Shown here piece after piece: positions 44,237-53,317 of a stretch of DNA of 64,000 nt. The notes beneath the pieces were generated by a model. The model did not search any database. It saw only the letters and a program-made list of their open reading frames with translations, and was not told where the DNA came from. Source of the DNA: Pseudonocardia ammonioxydans (GTDB taxonomy: Bacteria > Actinomycetota > Actinomycetes > Mycobacteriales > Pseudonocardiaceae); contig NZ_FOUY01000023.1 in NCBI RefSeq assembly GCF_900115005.1, forward strand, positions 45,681-109,680, in the 5' to 3' direction. How positions within the stretch are numbered: the stretch's first letter is position 1; each line of letters begins with the position of its first letter. The position numbers and the translations under genes are program-made.

Positions 44237-44320
44237 CGGCAGCACTCAGCGGCGCAGCACTCATCGGCGCAGCACTCGGCGAGGCAGCACTCAGCGGCGC
44301 CCCACTCACCGGCGCAGCAC
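44231..44320. repeat. 15-bp minisatellite spanning the DoxX stop and kinase start
   Basis: Five full 15-bp units of type ACTCAKCGGCGCAGC (starts 44244, 44259, 44274, 44289, 44304), preceded by a 13-bp partial unit (44231-44243) that contains the kinase ATG. The last unit overlaps the DoxX stop at 44306. Units are multiples of three, so length changes keep frame; read through, they encode Ala-Pro-Leu-Ser-Ala-type repeats. Confidence 0.85.
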
Positions 44321-44914
44321 GAACAGGACCAGCAGGGCCACACCGACCGCGACGACCAGCGACAGCACCGACCACGGCAGCGGGCGGCGCTGGTAGGTGC
44401 GCCCGGCGTCGAGCGCGATCCGGCCGGCCCCGGCGAACAGCAGTGCTGCCGCCCCGCCGCCGAGCAGCAGGTGCAGCTCCAGGGAGTTCGGCCCGTCCGC
44501 CGCGAACAGCGGCACCGCAGGCATCCCCGCCGGGCCGAGCGACACCACGATCGCGACGATCTTGGTGGCGAGCAGGCCCGCCGCCGCGAACGGGGTCAGC
44601 AGGCCGATCACCAGCAGCGCGCCGAGCACGAGCTGCCCGATCCCGAGCACCCACGCCAGCGGCGTCGCGAACGCCGTGAAGCCGAGCCCGGACAGCGCGT
44701 CCGCCGTCCCCGCCGGACCGAGCCCGCCGAGCAGCCCGAACACCTTCTGCGCGCCGTGCGCGGCGAAGATCCCGCCGACCACCACGCGCAGGATCAGCAG
44801 CCCGATGTCCGACGACACGTGCGCCGGCACGGGCAGCCGCTCCGGCCGGGTCCGCTCCGGCGGCTCGTCGCCGGAGAGACTGCCCCAGTCGTACTGCTGC
44901 GTCGGCCCGCTCAT
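44306..44914 (-). CDS. DoxX-family membrane protein
   Basis: A 202-residue protein with a hydrophilic N-terminus and the four-helix DoxX domain: LLILRVVVGGIFAAHGAQKVFGLLGG, WVLGIGQLVLGALLVIGLLTPFAA, KIVAIVVSL and NSLELHLLLGGGAAALLFAG. A fifth hydrophobic segment ends in VLFVLRR. DoxX proteins are linked to redox or quinone functions and, in mycobacteria, oxidative-stress complexes. -10 TAGGGT (44923-44928) ends 8 nt before the ATG, so the mRNA is essentially leaderless. Confidence 0.88.
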   Translation of the reverse strand: MSGPTQQYDWGSLSGDEPPERTRPERLPVPAHVSSDIGLLILRVVVGGIFAAHGAQKVFGLLGGLGPAGTADALSGLGFTAFATPLAWVLGIGQLVLGALLVIGLLTPFAAAGLLATKIVAIVVSLGPAGMPAVPLFAADGPNSLELHLLLGGGAAALLFAGAGRIALDAGRTYQRRPLPWSVLSLVVAVGVALLVLFVLRR

Positions 44915-45126
44915 ACCGCCGGACCCTACCGGCGCCGCCGCCGTCGACCTGCGGGTTTCCCCCGGCGCGTCCCCCGGTACGGATGCTCGGCCCCTCAGGG
45001 TCCGCCCGCCCCGCACCCGACCACGGACCGGGGCGGACCGCGACCGCAGACCCGTGTCCCCCACCCGGCCGCGATCTAGCGTCCGGTGCGGGCTCGACGT
45101 CGGGTCGGCCCGGGGGGAGGAACGTT

Positions 45127-46632
45127 GTGACCACGACTCGTTCGACGGCGCCGCGGCGGGGGGTCGCGGCGCCCGTCCTGCGGGACGGCGCGCTGCTCGC
45201 GGCCGGTGCGGTGCTGCTCGTCCTCGCCCAGCACGGACACCCCGACATCGGGGTGGCCGGCTGGCTGTTCGCGATCCCGCTGCTGCTGTTCGCGCGGCGG
45301 GCCCCGGTCTGGCTGGGGGCGGTGGCGATCGCCGCCGTGCACGCCGTCGCGGCGGTGGTCTGGGTGCTCAGCATCCAGCTCCCCTCCGACGAGTTCCCCT
45401 GGTCCGCGGTCGTCGGGTGCGCCCTGCTGAACCTGATCCTGGTCCTGCCGTTCGTGGCGGACCGGCTGGTCGCGGTGCGGATACGGGGTGACCGGCCGGT
45501 CCTGGCGAGCCTGGTCTTCCCGACCGCCCGCGTCGCCGCGGAGCTGCTGCTGTTCGCGCTCAGCCCGTTCGGCATGGTGTTCGGCTCGCTGGCCGCCTCG
45601 CAGTACGACCACCTCGCGCTGCTGCAGCTGGCGTCGGTGACCGGCGCCTACGGGATCAGCTTCCTGATGGCCTGGTTCGGCGCCGCGGCGTGCGAGCTGT
45701 GGCAGCGCCCGGGGACGCTGCGCCCGGTCGGGATCGTGGCGGGGGTGACCGCGGTCGTCGTGGCCTCCGGGGCCCTGGTGCTGGCGCTGCCGGAGCGGGG
45801 CGAGACGGTCCGGGTCGCCGGTATCACGCCCCCGCGGGCGCAGGACGCCGTCGCCGACCAGCTACCGGCCTGGGAGGACACCGCGCCCGACCCGGCGGCG
45901 GTGCGCCGGGTGATGGAGCCGGTCACCGACCGGCTGCTGGCGGACTCCGGCCGCGAGGCCGCCGCCGGGGCGCGGATCGTGCTCTGGTCCGAGGCCGCCA
46001 CCCTGGTGCACGAGGCCGACCTGCCCGAGCTGGCCCGCCGGGCCGGTGCGGTGGCCGCCGAGCACGACGCCTACCTGCTGGTGACCGCGGGGGTGTTCAC
46101 CGCGGAGCCGCCGCACGCCCGCAACGTCGCGGTCCTGCTCGGGCCGGACGGGCAGCAGCAGGCGATCTACGACAAGGTGCACCCGGTGGTCGGGATGGAG
46201 GACATCCGGCCCGGCACCGCCCCACCGCCGGTGGTGGCCACCGAGTTCGGCCGCCTCGCCGCGATGATCTGCTACGACAACGACTACGCCGACACCGCAG
46301 GCGTCGACGCCGACATCCTGCTGCTCCCCGCGGCCGACTGGGAGGGCTTCGACCGGCTGCACACCCAGAAGGCGACGATGCGCGCCGTCGAGCACGGGTA
46401 CGCGCTGGTGCGCCAGGACGCCGAGGGCACCGCCGCCACGTTCGACGCGCGCGGCCGTACGCTGGCCGCCGCGGACTGGTTCCGCACCGATCAGCAGGTG
46501 ATGGTCGCCCAGGTCCCCACCGCCGGCGTGACCACCGTGTACGCGCGGGTCGGCGACGTGTTCGCCTATGCCTGCGTGCTCGCCCTCGCGGCCCTGTCCG
46601 TGGTCGCGGTCCTCGCCCGGCGGCGCCGCTAA
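45127..46632 (+). CDS. Apolipoprotein N-acyltransferase-like membrane nitrilase
   Basis: A 501-residue protein. The first about 220 residues form seven or so transmembrane helices, the next about 250 an extracellular carbon-nitrogen hydrolase domain, and a last TM helix ends in RRRR. The catalytic triad is visible: Glu in IVLWSEAATLV, Lys in AIYDKVHPVVGMED and Cys in AAMICYDNDY. This is the Lnt layout (N-acylation of lipoproteins), which actinobacteria do perform. Divergence leaves open a related acyltransferase or amidase. GTG 45127 is preceded by GGGGGGAGG. Confidence 0.83.
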   Translation: MTTTRSTAPRRGVAAPVLRDGALLAAGAVLLVLAQHGHPDIGVAGWLFAIPLLLFARRAPVWLGAVAIAAVHAVAAVVWVLSIQLPSDEFPWSAVVGCALLNLILVLPFVADRLVAVRIRGDRPVLASLVFPTARVAAELLLFALSPFGMVFGSLAASQYDHLALLQLASVTGAYGISFLMAWFGAAACELWQRPGTLRPVGIVAGVTAVVVASGALVLALPERGETVRVAGITPPRAQDAVADQLPAWEDTAPDPAAVRRVMEPVTDRLLADSGREAAAGARIVLWSEAATLVHEADLPELARRAGAVAAEHDAYLLVTAGVFTAEPPHARNVAVLLGPDGQQQAIYDKVHPVVGMEDIRPGTAPPPVVATEFGRLAAMICYDNDYADTAGVDADILLLPAADWEGFDRLHTQKATMRAVEHGYALVRQDAEGTAATFDARGRTLAAADWFRTDQQVMVAQVPTAGVTTVYARVGDVFAYACVLALAALSVVAVLARRRR

Positions 46633-46633
46633 C

Positions 46634-47869
46634 ATGCACACGGTGACGCCGCCCCACACCCCGTCCGGACCGGCGGCGGGGTCCGGAGCCGGCGAGCGGG
46701 CCGGGTGGACCGATCTGCCTCCCCCGCTCGACCGGCGGATCGCCTTCGCGCTGGACACCAGCTCGTGGGTCGTGCTGGTGGTGATGTCCGTCCTCGGGCT
46801 GTGGGGCCTGCGCGACACCGGATCGATGGTCCTCGCCGGTGCCCTGTGCCTGGTCTACGGCCTGCTCGACGCCGTCGGCCGCCGGCACGCGGCCGTGCCC
46901 CGGTATCCGAGCCTGCTGATGGCCCTGCAGACGCTGGTGGTCGCGATCCTGCTGGCGCTGCCGTCGGACTACCGGGACGCCTTCGCGTTCCTGCTGGTCA
47001 TGCTCAGCATCCGCTGCGTGCTGTTCCTCGGCCCGCGCGCCGGTGCCGCCTGGATCGCACTGTTCTGGCTGCTGTCCTCGGCGGCGGCGCTGTGGGAGTA
47101 CGGGCTGTCGGGGCTGGTCGTCGCCGGGTTCAACCTGGGGGTCTACCCGCTCTGCGGGATGGTCGGCTACGCGCTGGCCGCGCTCGCCCGCAGCACCGCC
47201 GAGCGGGCCGATGCCCTGGCCGAGCTGCAGCTCGCGCAGGCCCGGCTGCGCCGGGTCGCCGTCGACGAGGAACGCCGGCGTCTCGGCCGCGACCTGCACG
47301 ACAGCGTCAAGCAGCAGGTCTTCGCCACGACCATGCAGATCGGGGCGGCCCGGGCGCTGCTGGCCGACCGGCCCGAGCGGGCGTCCGAGGCGCTGGACCG
47401 GGCCGAGCAGGCGGCCCGCCGGGCCGGTACCGAGCTCAACACCGTGATCCACGAGCTGCGCTCGGCCGAGCTCGACGGCGGGGTGCCGCTCGCGCTGCAG
47501 CGGCTGACCGACTCGTGGGCGCAGGAGACCGGGACGCCGGTCCGGGTCGGGCTCGCCGAGACGGTGCAGGTCCCCGAGCAGGCGGAGCACGCGCTGCTGC
47601 GGGTCGCTGAGGAGGCGCTGTCCAACGTCGCCCGGCACGCGGGTGCGCGACAGGTCGAGGTGTCGCTGGCGGAGGCCGGCGGCGAGGTGGTCCTGACGAT
47701 CGCCGACGACGGCCGCGGTTACGACCCCGGCCGGGCCCGGACCGGGGTCGGGGTGTCCTCCATGCAGGAACGGGTGACCGCGCTCGACGGGCGGCTGGAC
47801 GTGCACACGGCACCGGGCGGCGGCACCACGGTCCGCGCCCGGGTGCCCTCCCGGGGGGAGGAGACATGA
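46634..47869 (+). CDS. Sensor histidine kinase (LiaS-like)
   Basis: A 411-residue kinase. Six transmembrane helices lie within residues 35-190. Then a coiled coil (ADALAELQLAQARLRR) leads to the HisKA_3 helix RRRLGRDLHDSVKQQVFATTMQ (His in DLHD). The ATPase domain follows with VAEEALSNVARHAGAR, LTIADDGRGYD and GVGVSSMQERV. The ATG is one base after the Lnt-like stop, and its stop overlaps the regulator ATG (ATGA). The operon order acyltransferase-kinase-regulator suggests envelope-stress sensing, which is inference. Confidence 0.92.
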   Translation: MHTVTPPHTPSGPAAGSGAGERAGWTDLPPPLDRRIAFALDTSSWVVLVVMSVLGLWGLRDTGSMVLAGALCLVYGLLDAVGRRHAAVPRYPSLLMALQTLVVAILLALPSDYRDAFAFLLVMLSIRCVLFLGPRAGAAWIALFWLLSSAAALWEYGLSGLVVAGFNLGVYPLCGMVGYALAALARSTAERADALAELQLAQARLRRVAVDEERRRLGRDLHDSVKQQVFATTMQIGAARALLADRPERASEALDRAEQAARRAGTELNTVIHELRSAELDGGVPLALQRLTDSWAQETGTPVRVGLAETVQVPEQAEHALLRVAEEALSNVARHAGARQVEVSLAEAGGEVVLTIADDGRGYDPGRARTGVGVSSMQERVTALDGRLDVHTAPGGGTTVRARVPSRGEET

Positions 47870-48516
47870 CCGGGCCGGTGACCGTGATCCTGATCGAGGA
47901 CCACGAGGTCGTCCGCGAGGGGGTGCGGGCGTTCCTGTCCACCCGCGACGACATCGACGTCGTCGGGGAGGCCAACGGGGAGACCACCGGGGTGGCGCTG
48001 GCGGCCGAGGTGCGGCCGGACGTCGCCCTGGTCGACCTGATCATGGCCGACGGGGACGGGGTCACCGCGACCCGGCGGATCAAGGAGGTCAGTCCGCGCA
48101 CCGAGGTCGTGGTGCTGACCTCCTACGACGACCGGCAGTGGGTGATCCCGGCGCTGCGGGCCGGGGCGCTGTCCTACGTCCTCAAGGACCTCGACGGTGC
48201 CGAGCTCTCCGACGTGGTGCGGCGGGCCGCGGTCGGGGACTCCGTGCTGCACCCGCGGGCCGCCGGGCACGTCGTGCGCCGGCTGCGCCACGAGGTCGCC
48301 GAGCCCTCGATCGCCGACCTGACCGAGCGCGAGCTGGAGGTGCTCCGCATCCTCGCCCAGGGCCGGACGAACGCCGAGATCGCCGCCGAGCTCGTCCTCA
48401 GCGAGAAGACCGTCAAGGGCCACATCGGCAACCTGTTCGCCAAGCTCCAGGTGGAGGACCGCACGCAGGCGGCCGTCTTCGCCTGGCGCACCGGGATCGT
48501 GCACACCCAGCAATGA
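47866..48516 (+). CDS. NarL/LiaR-family response regulator
   Basis: A 216-residue regulator with receiver motifs LIEDHEVVREGV, phospho-Asp in VALVDLIMADGDGV and Lys in LSYVLKDLDGAE. The LuxR-type DNA-binding domain is LTERELEVLRILAQGRTNAEIAAELVLSEKTVKGHIGNLFAKL. It is translationally coupled to the kinase. Confidence 0.94.
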   Translation: MTGPVTVILIEDHEVVREGVRAFLSTRDDIDVVGEANGETTGVALAAEVRPDVALVDLIMADGDGVTATRRIKEVSPRTEVVVLTSYDDRQWVIPALRAGALSYVLKDLDGAELSDVVRRAAVGDSVLHPRAAGHVVRRLRHEVAEPSIADLTERELEVLRILAQGRTNAEIAAELVLSEKTVKGHIGNLFAKLQVEDRTQAAVFAWRTGIVHTQQ

Positions 48517-48546
48517 GGGACGCCCCGGGGCCCGGTCGGTAGGTCC

Positions 48547-49464
48547 TCAGTAGGCCCCGGTCACCAGGTTCGGCGGCTGCTCCCCGCGGACGAACGCGGC
48601 CAGCTGCTCGGCCGCCACCCGGTACGCCCGGCGCATCGCCAGCGGGACGCTCCCGCCGACGTGCGGGGTCAGCAGCAGCCCCGGCGCGGAGTACAGCGGG
48701 TGTCCCTCGGGCAGCGGTTCGGGGTCGGTGACGTCGACGGCGGCACGGATCCGCCCCGACGCCAGCTCGGCGGTCAGCGCATCGGTGTCGCACACGGGGC
48801 CGCGGGCGCCGTTGACCAGCAGGGCGCCGTCGGGCATCGCGGCCAGGAACTCCGCGTCGACCATGCCGCGGGTCTCGTCGGTCAGCGGGACGATCAGCAC
48901 CGTCGCGTCGTGCTCGGGCAGCAGCGTCGGCAGCTCCTCCCAGCCGTGCACCCCCGCGCGGGCGCTGCGGCCGACCATGGTGATCTCGACGTCGAACGGC
49001 TCCAGCCGGGCCCGGGTCTTCTCCCCGACGTCCCCGGCGCCGATGATCATGATCTTCTTCCCGGCGAGCTCCTCGGTCTGGTGGTAGTCCCAGACGCCGC
49101 GGTCCTGGGCGCGCACGAACCGGTCCAGGTGCCGGTAGACCGCCAGCAGCACCGCGACCACCCACTCCGCGGTCGCGCCGCCGTGCGCCCCGCGGCCGTC
49201 CGAGAGCGCGACGCCGTCGGGCAGCTCCCCGATCCAGGCCTCGGCCCCGGCGGTGAGCAGCTGGACGAGCTCCAGCTGCGGCATCTGCTCGGTCATCGTC
49301 ACCGCGTCCGAGGTGGCGAGGAACGGCCCGACCAGTGCCCGTGCGGTGGCGGCCTCGTCGGGCAACGGCCGGTCCGGGTCGTAGACGACCGGATGCAGAC
49401 CGTCCACCTCGGACAGGATTTCGGCTCCTTCGGCGTGCGGCACCAGAACGGTCACAGGGCTCAT
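48547..49464 (-). CDS. D-2-hydroxyacid dehydrogenase family protein
   Basis: A 305-residue NAD(P)-dependent dehydrogenase. Seen are IMIIGAGDVGEKTRARLEPFDVEITMVGR (nucleotide binding), NGARGPVCDTDALTAELASGRI (active-site Arg region), AVDVTDPEPLPEGHPLY (Glu) and LLLTPHVGGSVP (active-site His). Substrate unknown. It starts 55 bp from the divergent lipoprotein gene. -10 TACGGT (49473-49478) ends 8 nt before the ATG. Confidence 0.92.
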   Translation of the reverse strand: MSPVTVLVPHAEGAEILSEVDGLHPVVYDPDRPLPDEAATARALVGPFLATSDAVTMTEQMPQLELVQLLTAGAEAWIGELPDGVALSDGRGAHGGATAEWVVAVLLAVYRHLDRFVRAQDRGVWDYHQTEELAGKKIMIIGAGDVGEKTRARLEPFDVEITMVGRSARAGVHGWEELPTLLPEHDATVLIVPLTDETRGMVDAEFLAAMPDGALLVNGARGPVCDTDALTAELASGRIRAAVDVTDPEPLPEGHPLYSAPGLLLTPHVGGSVPLAMRRAYRVAAEQLAAFVRGEQPPNLVTGAY

Positions 49465-49518
49465 GTCACCGGACCGTACTCACCCGGCACTCACCTCGCG
49501 CCGCCTAGCGTGGCCGGG

Positions 49519-50646
49519 GTGACCGCCCGACTGCCGCTGCTCGTCGCGGCGCTGCTCGCGTCGCTGGTGCTCGTGAGCGGCTGCGCGACGTTCCCCGACC
49601 AGGGGGCGCGGGAGTGGCGGCCGAAGGCGGAGGGCGAGGGCGAGCTGGGCGGGCCGCCCGCGCTCGCGCCCACCGAGGAACCACCGCCGTCCACACCGGC
49701 CCCGCCGCAGCAGCAGCCCGGCGGGCAGCCACCGCCGCCCGGGCCGTGCGAGGACCCGGACCCGCAGGTCGTCGCGGCCTGCCTCGGCCCCGTGGGCGCC
49801 GTCGCGGTGCTGCCGGCCGGGGACCAGGCGCTGGTCGCCGAGCGCCGGACCGGGCAGGTCCTGCAGGTCCGTCGCGACGCCGACCCGGTCCCGGTGGCGA
49901 CTGTCCCGGTCGACCCGGCGACCGGCGTCAGCGGGCTGGTTCTCTCCCCCGGCTACGCCGAGGACCGGCTCCTCTACGTGCTCGCCGGCACCCCCGACGG
50001 CGGCCAGGTGCTGCGCATCGCCCCCGGCGAACCGCCGAAGCCGGTGCTCACCGGGCTGCCGAACACCGCGGGCGGCGCGCTCGCCGTCGACGCCGACGGG
50101 TCCTCGCTGCTCGTCGCGACCGGTGCCGGGGAGGGCCCGCTGGCCGGGGCGGTGCTGCGCATCGACACGCTCGGCCGGCCGGCACCCGGCAACCCGGACC
50201 CGGCCTCGCCGGTGCTGGCCCGCGGCCTCACCGACCCCGGCGGGGTCTGCGTCGACCCCGCGGCCCGCACGACCTGGGTGACCGACCGGACCCCGGCCCG
50301 CGACGTGCTCTACCAGGTCTCCCCCGGCCGGCTCGGCGCTCCCGCGTGGACCTGGCCGGACCGCCCGGGCGTCGCCGGGTGCACGGTGCTGCCGGGCACC
50401 CTCGTCGTCGCCCAGCGCACCGCCGAGGCCCTGTTCGTGCTCACGCCCGGCCGCGACGGCGGCTTCACCGGCGACCCGAAGCCGGTGCTGGAGCAGACCT
50501 ACGGCGCGATCGGCCCGGTGACGATGGCGCCCGACGGCCTGCTGTGGCTGGGCACCGTCAACCGCGACGGTGCGGCCCCGGGCCGCACCGACGACCGGGT
50601 GATCCGCATCCAGCCCCCGACCGGCGGCGGCGAGAGTGCGGCCTAG
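49519..50646 (+). CDS. PQQ-dependent sugar dehydrogenase-like lipoprotein
   Basis: A 375-residue exported protein. Signal sequence LPLLVAALLASLVLVSGCA ends in a lipobox (VSGC), so Cys is lipidated. A Pro/Gln-rich spacer follows, then a six-bladed beta-propeller resembling GDSL/soluble glucose dehydrogenase proteins: GAVAVLPAGDQALVAERRTGQVL, GVSGLVLSPGYAEDRLLYVL and GALAVDADGSSLLVATG. Catalytic activity is not assured, since PQQ ligands cannot be confirmed by eye. GTG 49519 is leaderless: -10 TAGCGT (49506-49511) ends 7 nt upstream. The stop is 5 bp before palindromic element C. Confidence 0.82.
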   Translation: MTARLPLLVAALLASLVLVSGCATFPDQGAREWRPKAEGEGELGGPPALAPTEEPPPSTPAPPQQQPGGQPPPPGPCEDPDPQVVAACLGPVGAVAVLPAGDQALVAERRTGQVLQVRRDADPVPVATVPVDPATGVSGLVLSPGYAEDRLLYVLAGTPDGGQVLRIAPGEPPKPVLTGLPNTAGGALAVDADGSSLLVATGAGEGPLAGAVLRIDTLGRPAPGNPDPASPVLARGLTDPGGVCVDPAARTTWVTDRTPARDVLYQVSPGRLGAPAWTWPDRPGVAGCTVLPGTLVVAQRTAEALFVLTPGRDGGFTGDPKPVLEQTYGAIGPVTMAPDGLLWLGTVNRDGAAPGRTDDRVIRIQPPTGGGESAA

Positions 50647-50651
50647 GGCTC

Positions 50652-50691
50652 GTGAGTGGTTTTCGCGGTCCTGACCGCGAAAACCACTCAC
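50652..50691. repeat. 40-bp palindromic element, copy C
   Basis: The most perfect copy: 19-nt arms (left gtgagtggttttcgcggtc) exactly complementary around CT, starting 5 bp after the lipoprotein stop. Confidence 0.9.
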
Positions 50692-50772
50692 AGGCCATCC
50701 CCAACCTGCGAAGTTGTCCCCAGCCCGCCGGAACGACGGTTCACCGGCGTCCGGGCGCGCCAGGCTCGATCC

Positions 50773-51783
50773 GTGCGAGCTCCCAGGTTGATCGTCCCGC
50801 GTCCGATCGTCGTGCAGGGCCGGGCGGAGGAGTGGTTCCGGCTGCTCGAGCGCCAGGCAGGCATGGTGAGCGCGGCCCAGCTGACCGGGTTCGGTATCAG
50901 CTGGGCGACGACGCTCGCCCAGGTCGACGGCGGTCGCTGGTCGCGGTTCGTCCGGTCCGTCTACGCGACGTTCACCGGCCCGCCCGGCCGCACGGCGAGG
51001 ATCGCGGGGAGCCTGCTGTACGGCGGGCCCGCGGCGGTCCTGAGCCACGACACCGCGGCCGAGGAGTGGACGCTGGTGCCCGAGGCGGCCGGGCCGATCC
51101 ACATCACGGTGCCCTACGGTGCCTCGGCCGTCAGCCAGCCGGGCAGGATCGTCGTGCACCGGTCCCGGGCCCACCCCCACATCGTCGTCGGCACCGTCCC
51201 GCCTCGGACGTCGGTGGCCGACACCGCCATCGACCTGGCGGTCGAGTGCCCGGACGCCCGCACGGCTCGGACGACGCTCATCCAGCTCATGACCGGTGGT
51301 CGGGTCCGGCCGTGGGAGGTGGAGCTCCGGCTCATCGAGCGGCCGCCGCGCCGGTACGCCCGCGCGCTCCACGCCGCCGTCTCCATGGTCCGCGACGGCG
51401 TGCACTCCGCCCTCGAGGAGCTCTACGTCACCGCGGTGGAGCAGGCACACGGGTTGCCCACCGGGCAGCGCCAGGTCCCGTTCGCGGTCGACGGCCAGAC
51501 CCTGTGGGAGGACGTCGAGTATCGGATGCCCGGTGGGTCACTGATCGTCCGGCTCGACGGGCGGACGCACATCCGCGCGGACGTCGCGTTCCGCGACCGC
51601 CGCCGGGACAACGCCGCCGAGCTCGCGGGACATGCCCGGCTCGTCTTCGGCTGGCGGGACCTGGACGCCGACCCGTGCCTGGGGGCACGGGACGTCGCCC
51701 AGGTCCTCCACCGGCTGGGCTGGGATCAGCAGCCGATCGCCTGTGACCGCTGCGCGGCCCGTGCGTGGTTTTCGCGGTCCTGA
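50773..51783 (+). CDS. AbiEi-like HTH / DUF559 endonuclease-like protein
   Basis: A 336-residue protein. The N-terminal part resembles the AbiEi-type winged helix (LLERQAGMVSAAQLTGFGIS, WSRFVRSVYATFTGPP). The middle is beta-rich. The C-terminal about 100 residues have the Vsr/DUF559 nuclease-like pattern DVEYRMPGGSLIVRLDGRTH followed by RDRRRDNAAELAGHARLVFGWRDLDADP. Such genes are frequent in actinobacterial genomes and their role is unproven. GTG 50773 is the reasonable start. The last seven codons, RAWFSRS, and the stop are encoded by palindromic element copy D, so the natural C-terminus may have been replaced. Confidence 0.75.
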   Translation: MRAPRLIVPRPIVVQGRAEEWFRLLERQAGMVSAAQLTGFGISWATTLAQVDGGRWSRFVRSVYATFTGPPGRTARIAGSLLYGGPAAVLSHDTAAEEWTLVPEAAGPIHITVPYGASAVSQPGRIVVHRSRAHPHIVVGTVPPRTSVADTAIDLAVECPDARTARTTLIQLMTGGRVRPWEVELRLIERPPRRYARALHAAVSMVRDGVHSALEELYVTAVEQAHGLPTGQRQVPFAVDGQTLWEDVEYRMPGGSLIVRLDGRTHIRADVAFRDRRRDNAAELAGHARLVFGWRDLDADPCLGARDVAQVLHRLGWDQQPIACDRCAARAWFSRS

Positions 51784-51800
51784 CCGCGAAAACCACTCAC
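51761..51800. repeat. 40-bp palindromic element, copy D, overlapping two gene ends
   Basis: Same family, with one arm substitution (gtgcgtgg instead of gtgagtgg). It contains the TGA of the nuclease-like gene (51781-51783) and, on the other strand, the TGA of gatB (51799-51797). It probably also serves as terminator for both. Confidence 0.88.
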
Positions 51801-53317
51801 AGGCTGCTCCGCTCCACCACCAGCTCCTTCACCCGCTTCGCGTCCGCCTGCCCACGCGTGGCCTTCATGACCGCACCGACGATCGCGCCGGCGGCGGCCA
51901 CCTTGCCGCCACGGATCTTCTCCACGACGTCGGGCTGCTCGGCCAGGGCCGCGTCGACGGCGGCGATCAGCTCGCCCTCGTCGGAGACGACCTTCAGCCC
52001 GCGGGCGGCGACGACCTCGTCCGGCGATCCCTCGCCGTCGAGCACACCGTCGACGACCTGGCGGGCGAGCTTGTTGGTCAGCTCCCCGTCCGCGACCAGC
52101 GCGATCACCCGGGCCACCTGCTCCGGGGTGATCGCCAGGTCGGCGAGCTCCACCGAGCGGGTGTTGGCCTGCTGGGCGAGGTAGGCGACCCACCAGGAGC
52201 GGGCCTCCTGCGAGGACGCGCCCGCCGCGACCGTGGCCTCGACCAGGTCCAGCGCACCGGCGTTGACCAGGTCGCGGATCTCCTCGTCGGAGATCCCCCA
52301 CTCGGTCTGGATCCGCTTGCGGCGTTCCCAGGGCAGCTCCGGCAGCGTGCCGCGCAGCTCCTCGACCCATTCGGCCGACGGCGCGATCGGGACCAGGTCG
52401 GGCTCCGGGAAGTACCGGTAGTCCTCCGAGGTCTCCTTGCGACGCCCGGCCCGGGTGTGCCCGGTCGCCTCGTCGAAGTGCCGGGTCTCCTGCACGATCT
52501 CGCCGCCGGCGTCGAGCACACCGGCCTGCCGGCTCATCTCGTGCCGGACCGCGCGCTCCACCGACCGCAGCGAGTTGACGTTCTTGGTCTCGGTGCGGGT
52601 GCCGAGCTGCCCGGAGCCCGACGGCGAGAGGGAGAGGTTCACATCGGCGCGCATCGAACCCTGGTCCATCCGGACGTCCGAGACGCCGAGGGACTTGATC
52701 AGGTCACGCAGCGCGGTGACGTAGGCGCGGGCCACCTCCGGGGCGCGGGCACCGGTGTCCGGGATCATCTTCGTGACGATCTCGATCAGCGGCACGCCGG
52801 CCCGGTTGTAGTCGAGCAGCGAGTGGTCGGCACCGTGGATCCGGCCGTCGGCGCCGCCGACGTGCAGCGACTTGCCGGTGTCCTCCTCCATGTGCGCCCG
52901 CTCGATCCCGATCCGGACGACCTCGCCGTCGTCCAGGGTCAGGTCCAGGAAGCCGTCGTGCGCGATCGGCTCGTCGTACTGGCTGGTCTGGAAGTTCTTC
53001 GGCATGTCCGGGTAGAAGTAGTTCTTCCGGGCGAACCGGCCCCAGGGGGCGATCTCGCAGTTCAGCGCCAGCCCGATCCGCATCGCGGACTCCACCGCGG
53101 CCCGGTTGACGACCGGCAGCGCGCCCGGCATGCCGAGGCAGACCGGGCAGACCTGGGTGTTGGGCTCGGCGCCGAACTCGGTCGGGCAGCCGCAGAACAT
53201 CTTGGTGTTCGTGGACAGCTCCACGTGCACCTCAATGCCCAGCACCGGGTCGAACCGGGCCACGACGTCGTCGAACTCGACCAGCTCCGGCTCGCTGTGG
53301 GTCGAAGCAGTGGTCAT
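51797..53317 (-). CDS. gatB: Asp-tRNA(Asn)/Glu-tRNA(Gln) amidotransferase subunit B
   Basis: A 506-residue subunit that binds and phosphorylates the misacylated tRNA. Visible are LGIEVHVELSTNTKMFCGC (zinc Cys), NTQVCPVCLGMPGALPVVN, ARKNYFYPDMPKNFQTSQYDEPI and the C-terminal YqeY-type tail (GELIAAVDAALAEQPDVVEKIRGGK). It is the last gene of gatCAB; the ATG overlaps the gatA stop. Its stop codon comes from palindromic element D. Confidence 0.97.
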   Translation of the reverse strand: MTTASTHSEPELVEFDDVVARFDPVLGIEVHVELSTNTKMFCGCPTEFGAEPNTQVCPVCLGMPGALPVVNRAAVESAMRIGLALNCEIAPWGRFARKNYFYPDMPKNFQTSQYDEPIAHDGFLDLTLDDGEVVRIGIERAHMEEDTGKSLHVGGADGRIHGADHSLLDYNRAGVPLIEIVTKMIPDTGARAPEVARAYVTALRDLIKSLGVSDVRMDQGSMRADVNLSLSPSGSGQLGTRTETKNVNSLRSVERAVRHEMSRQAGVLDAGGEIVQETRHFDEATGHTRAGRRKETSEDYRYFPEPDLVPIAPSAEWVEELRGTLPELPWERRKRIQTEWGISDEEIRDLVNAGALDLVEATVAAGASSQEARSWWVAYLAQQANTRSVELADLAITPEQVARVIALVADGELTNKLARQVVDGVLDGEGSPDEVVAARGLKVVSDEGELIAAVDAALAEQPDVVEKIRGGKVAAAGAIVGAVMKATRGQADAKRVKELVVERSSL

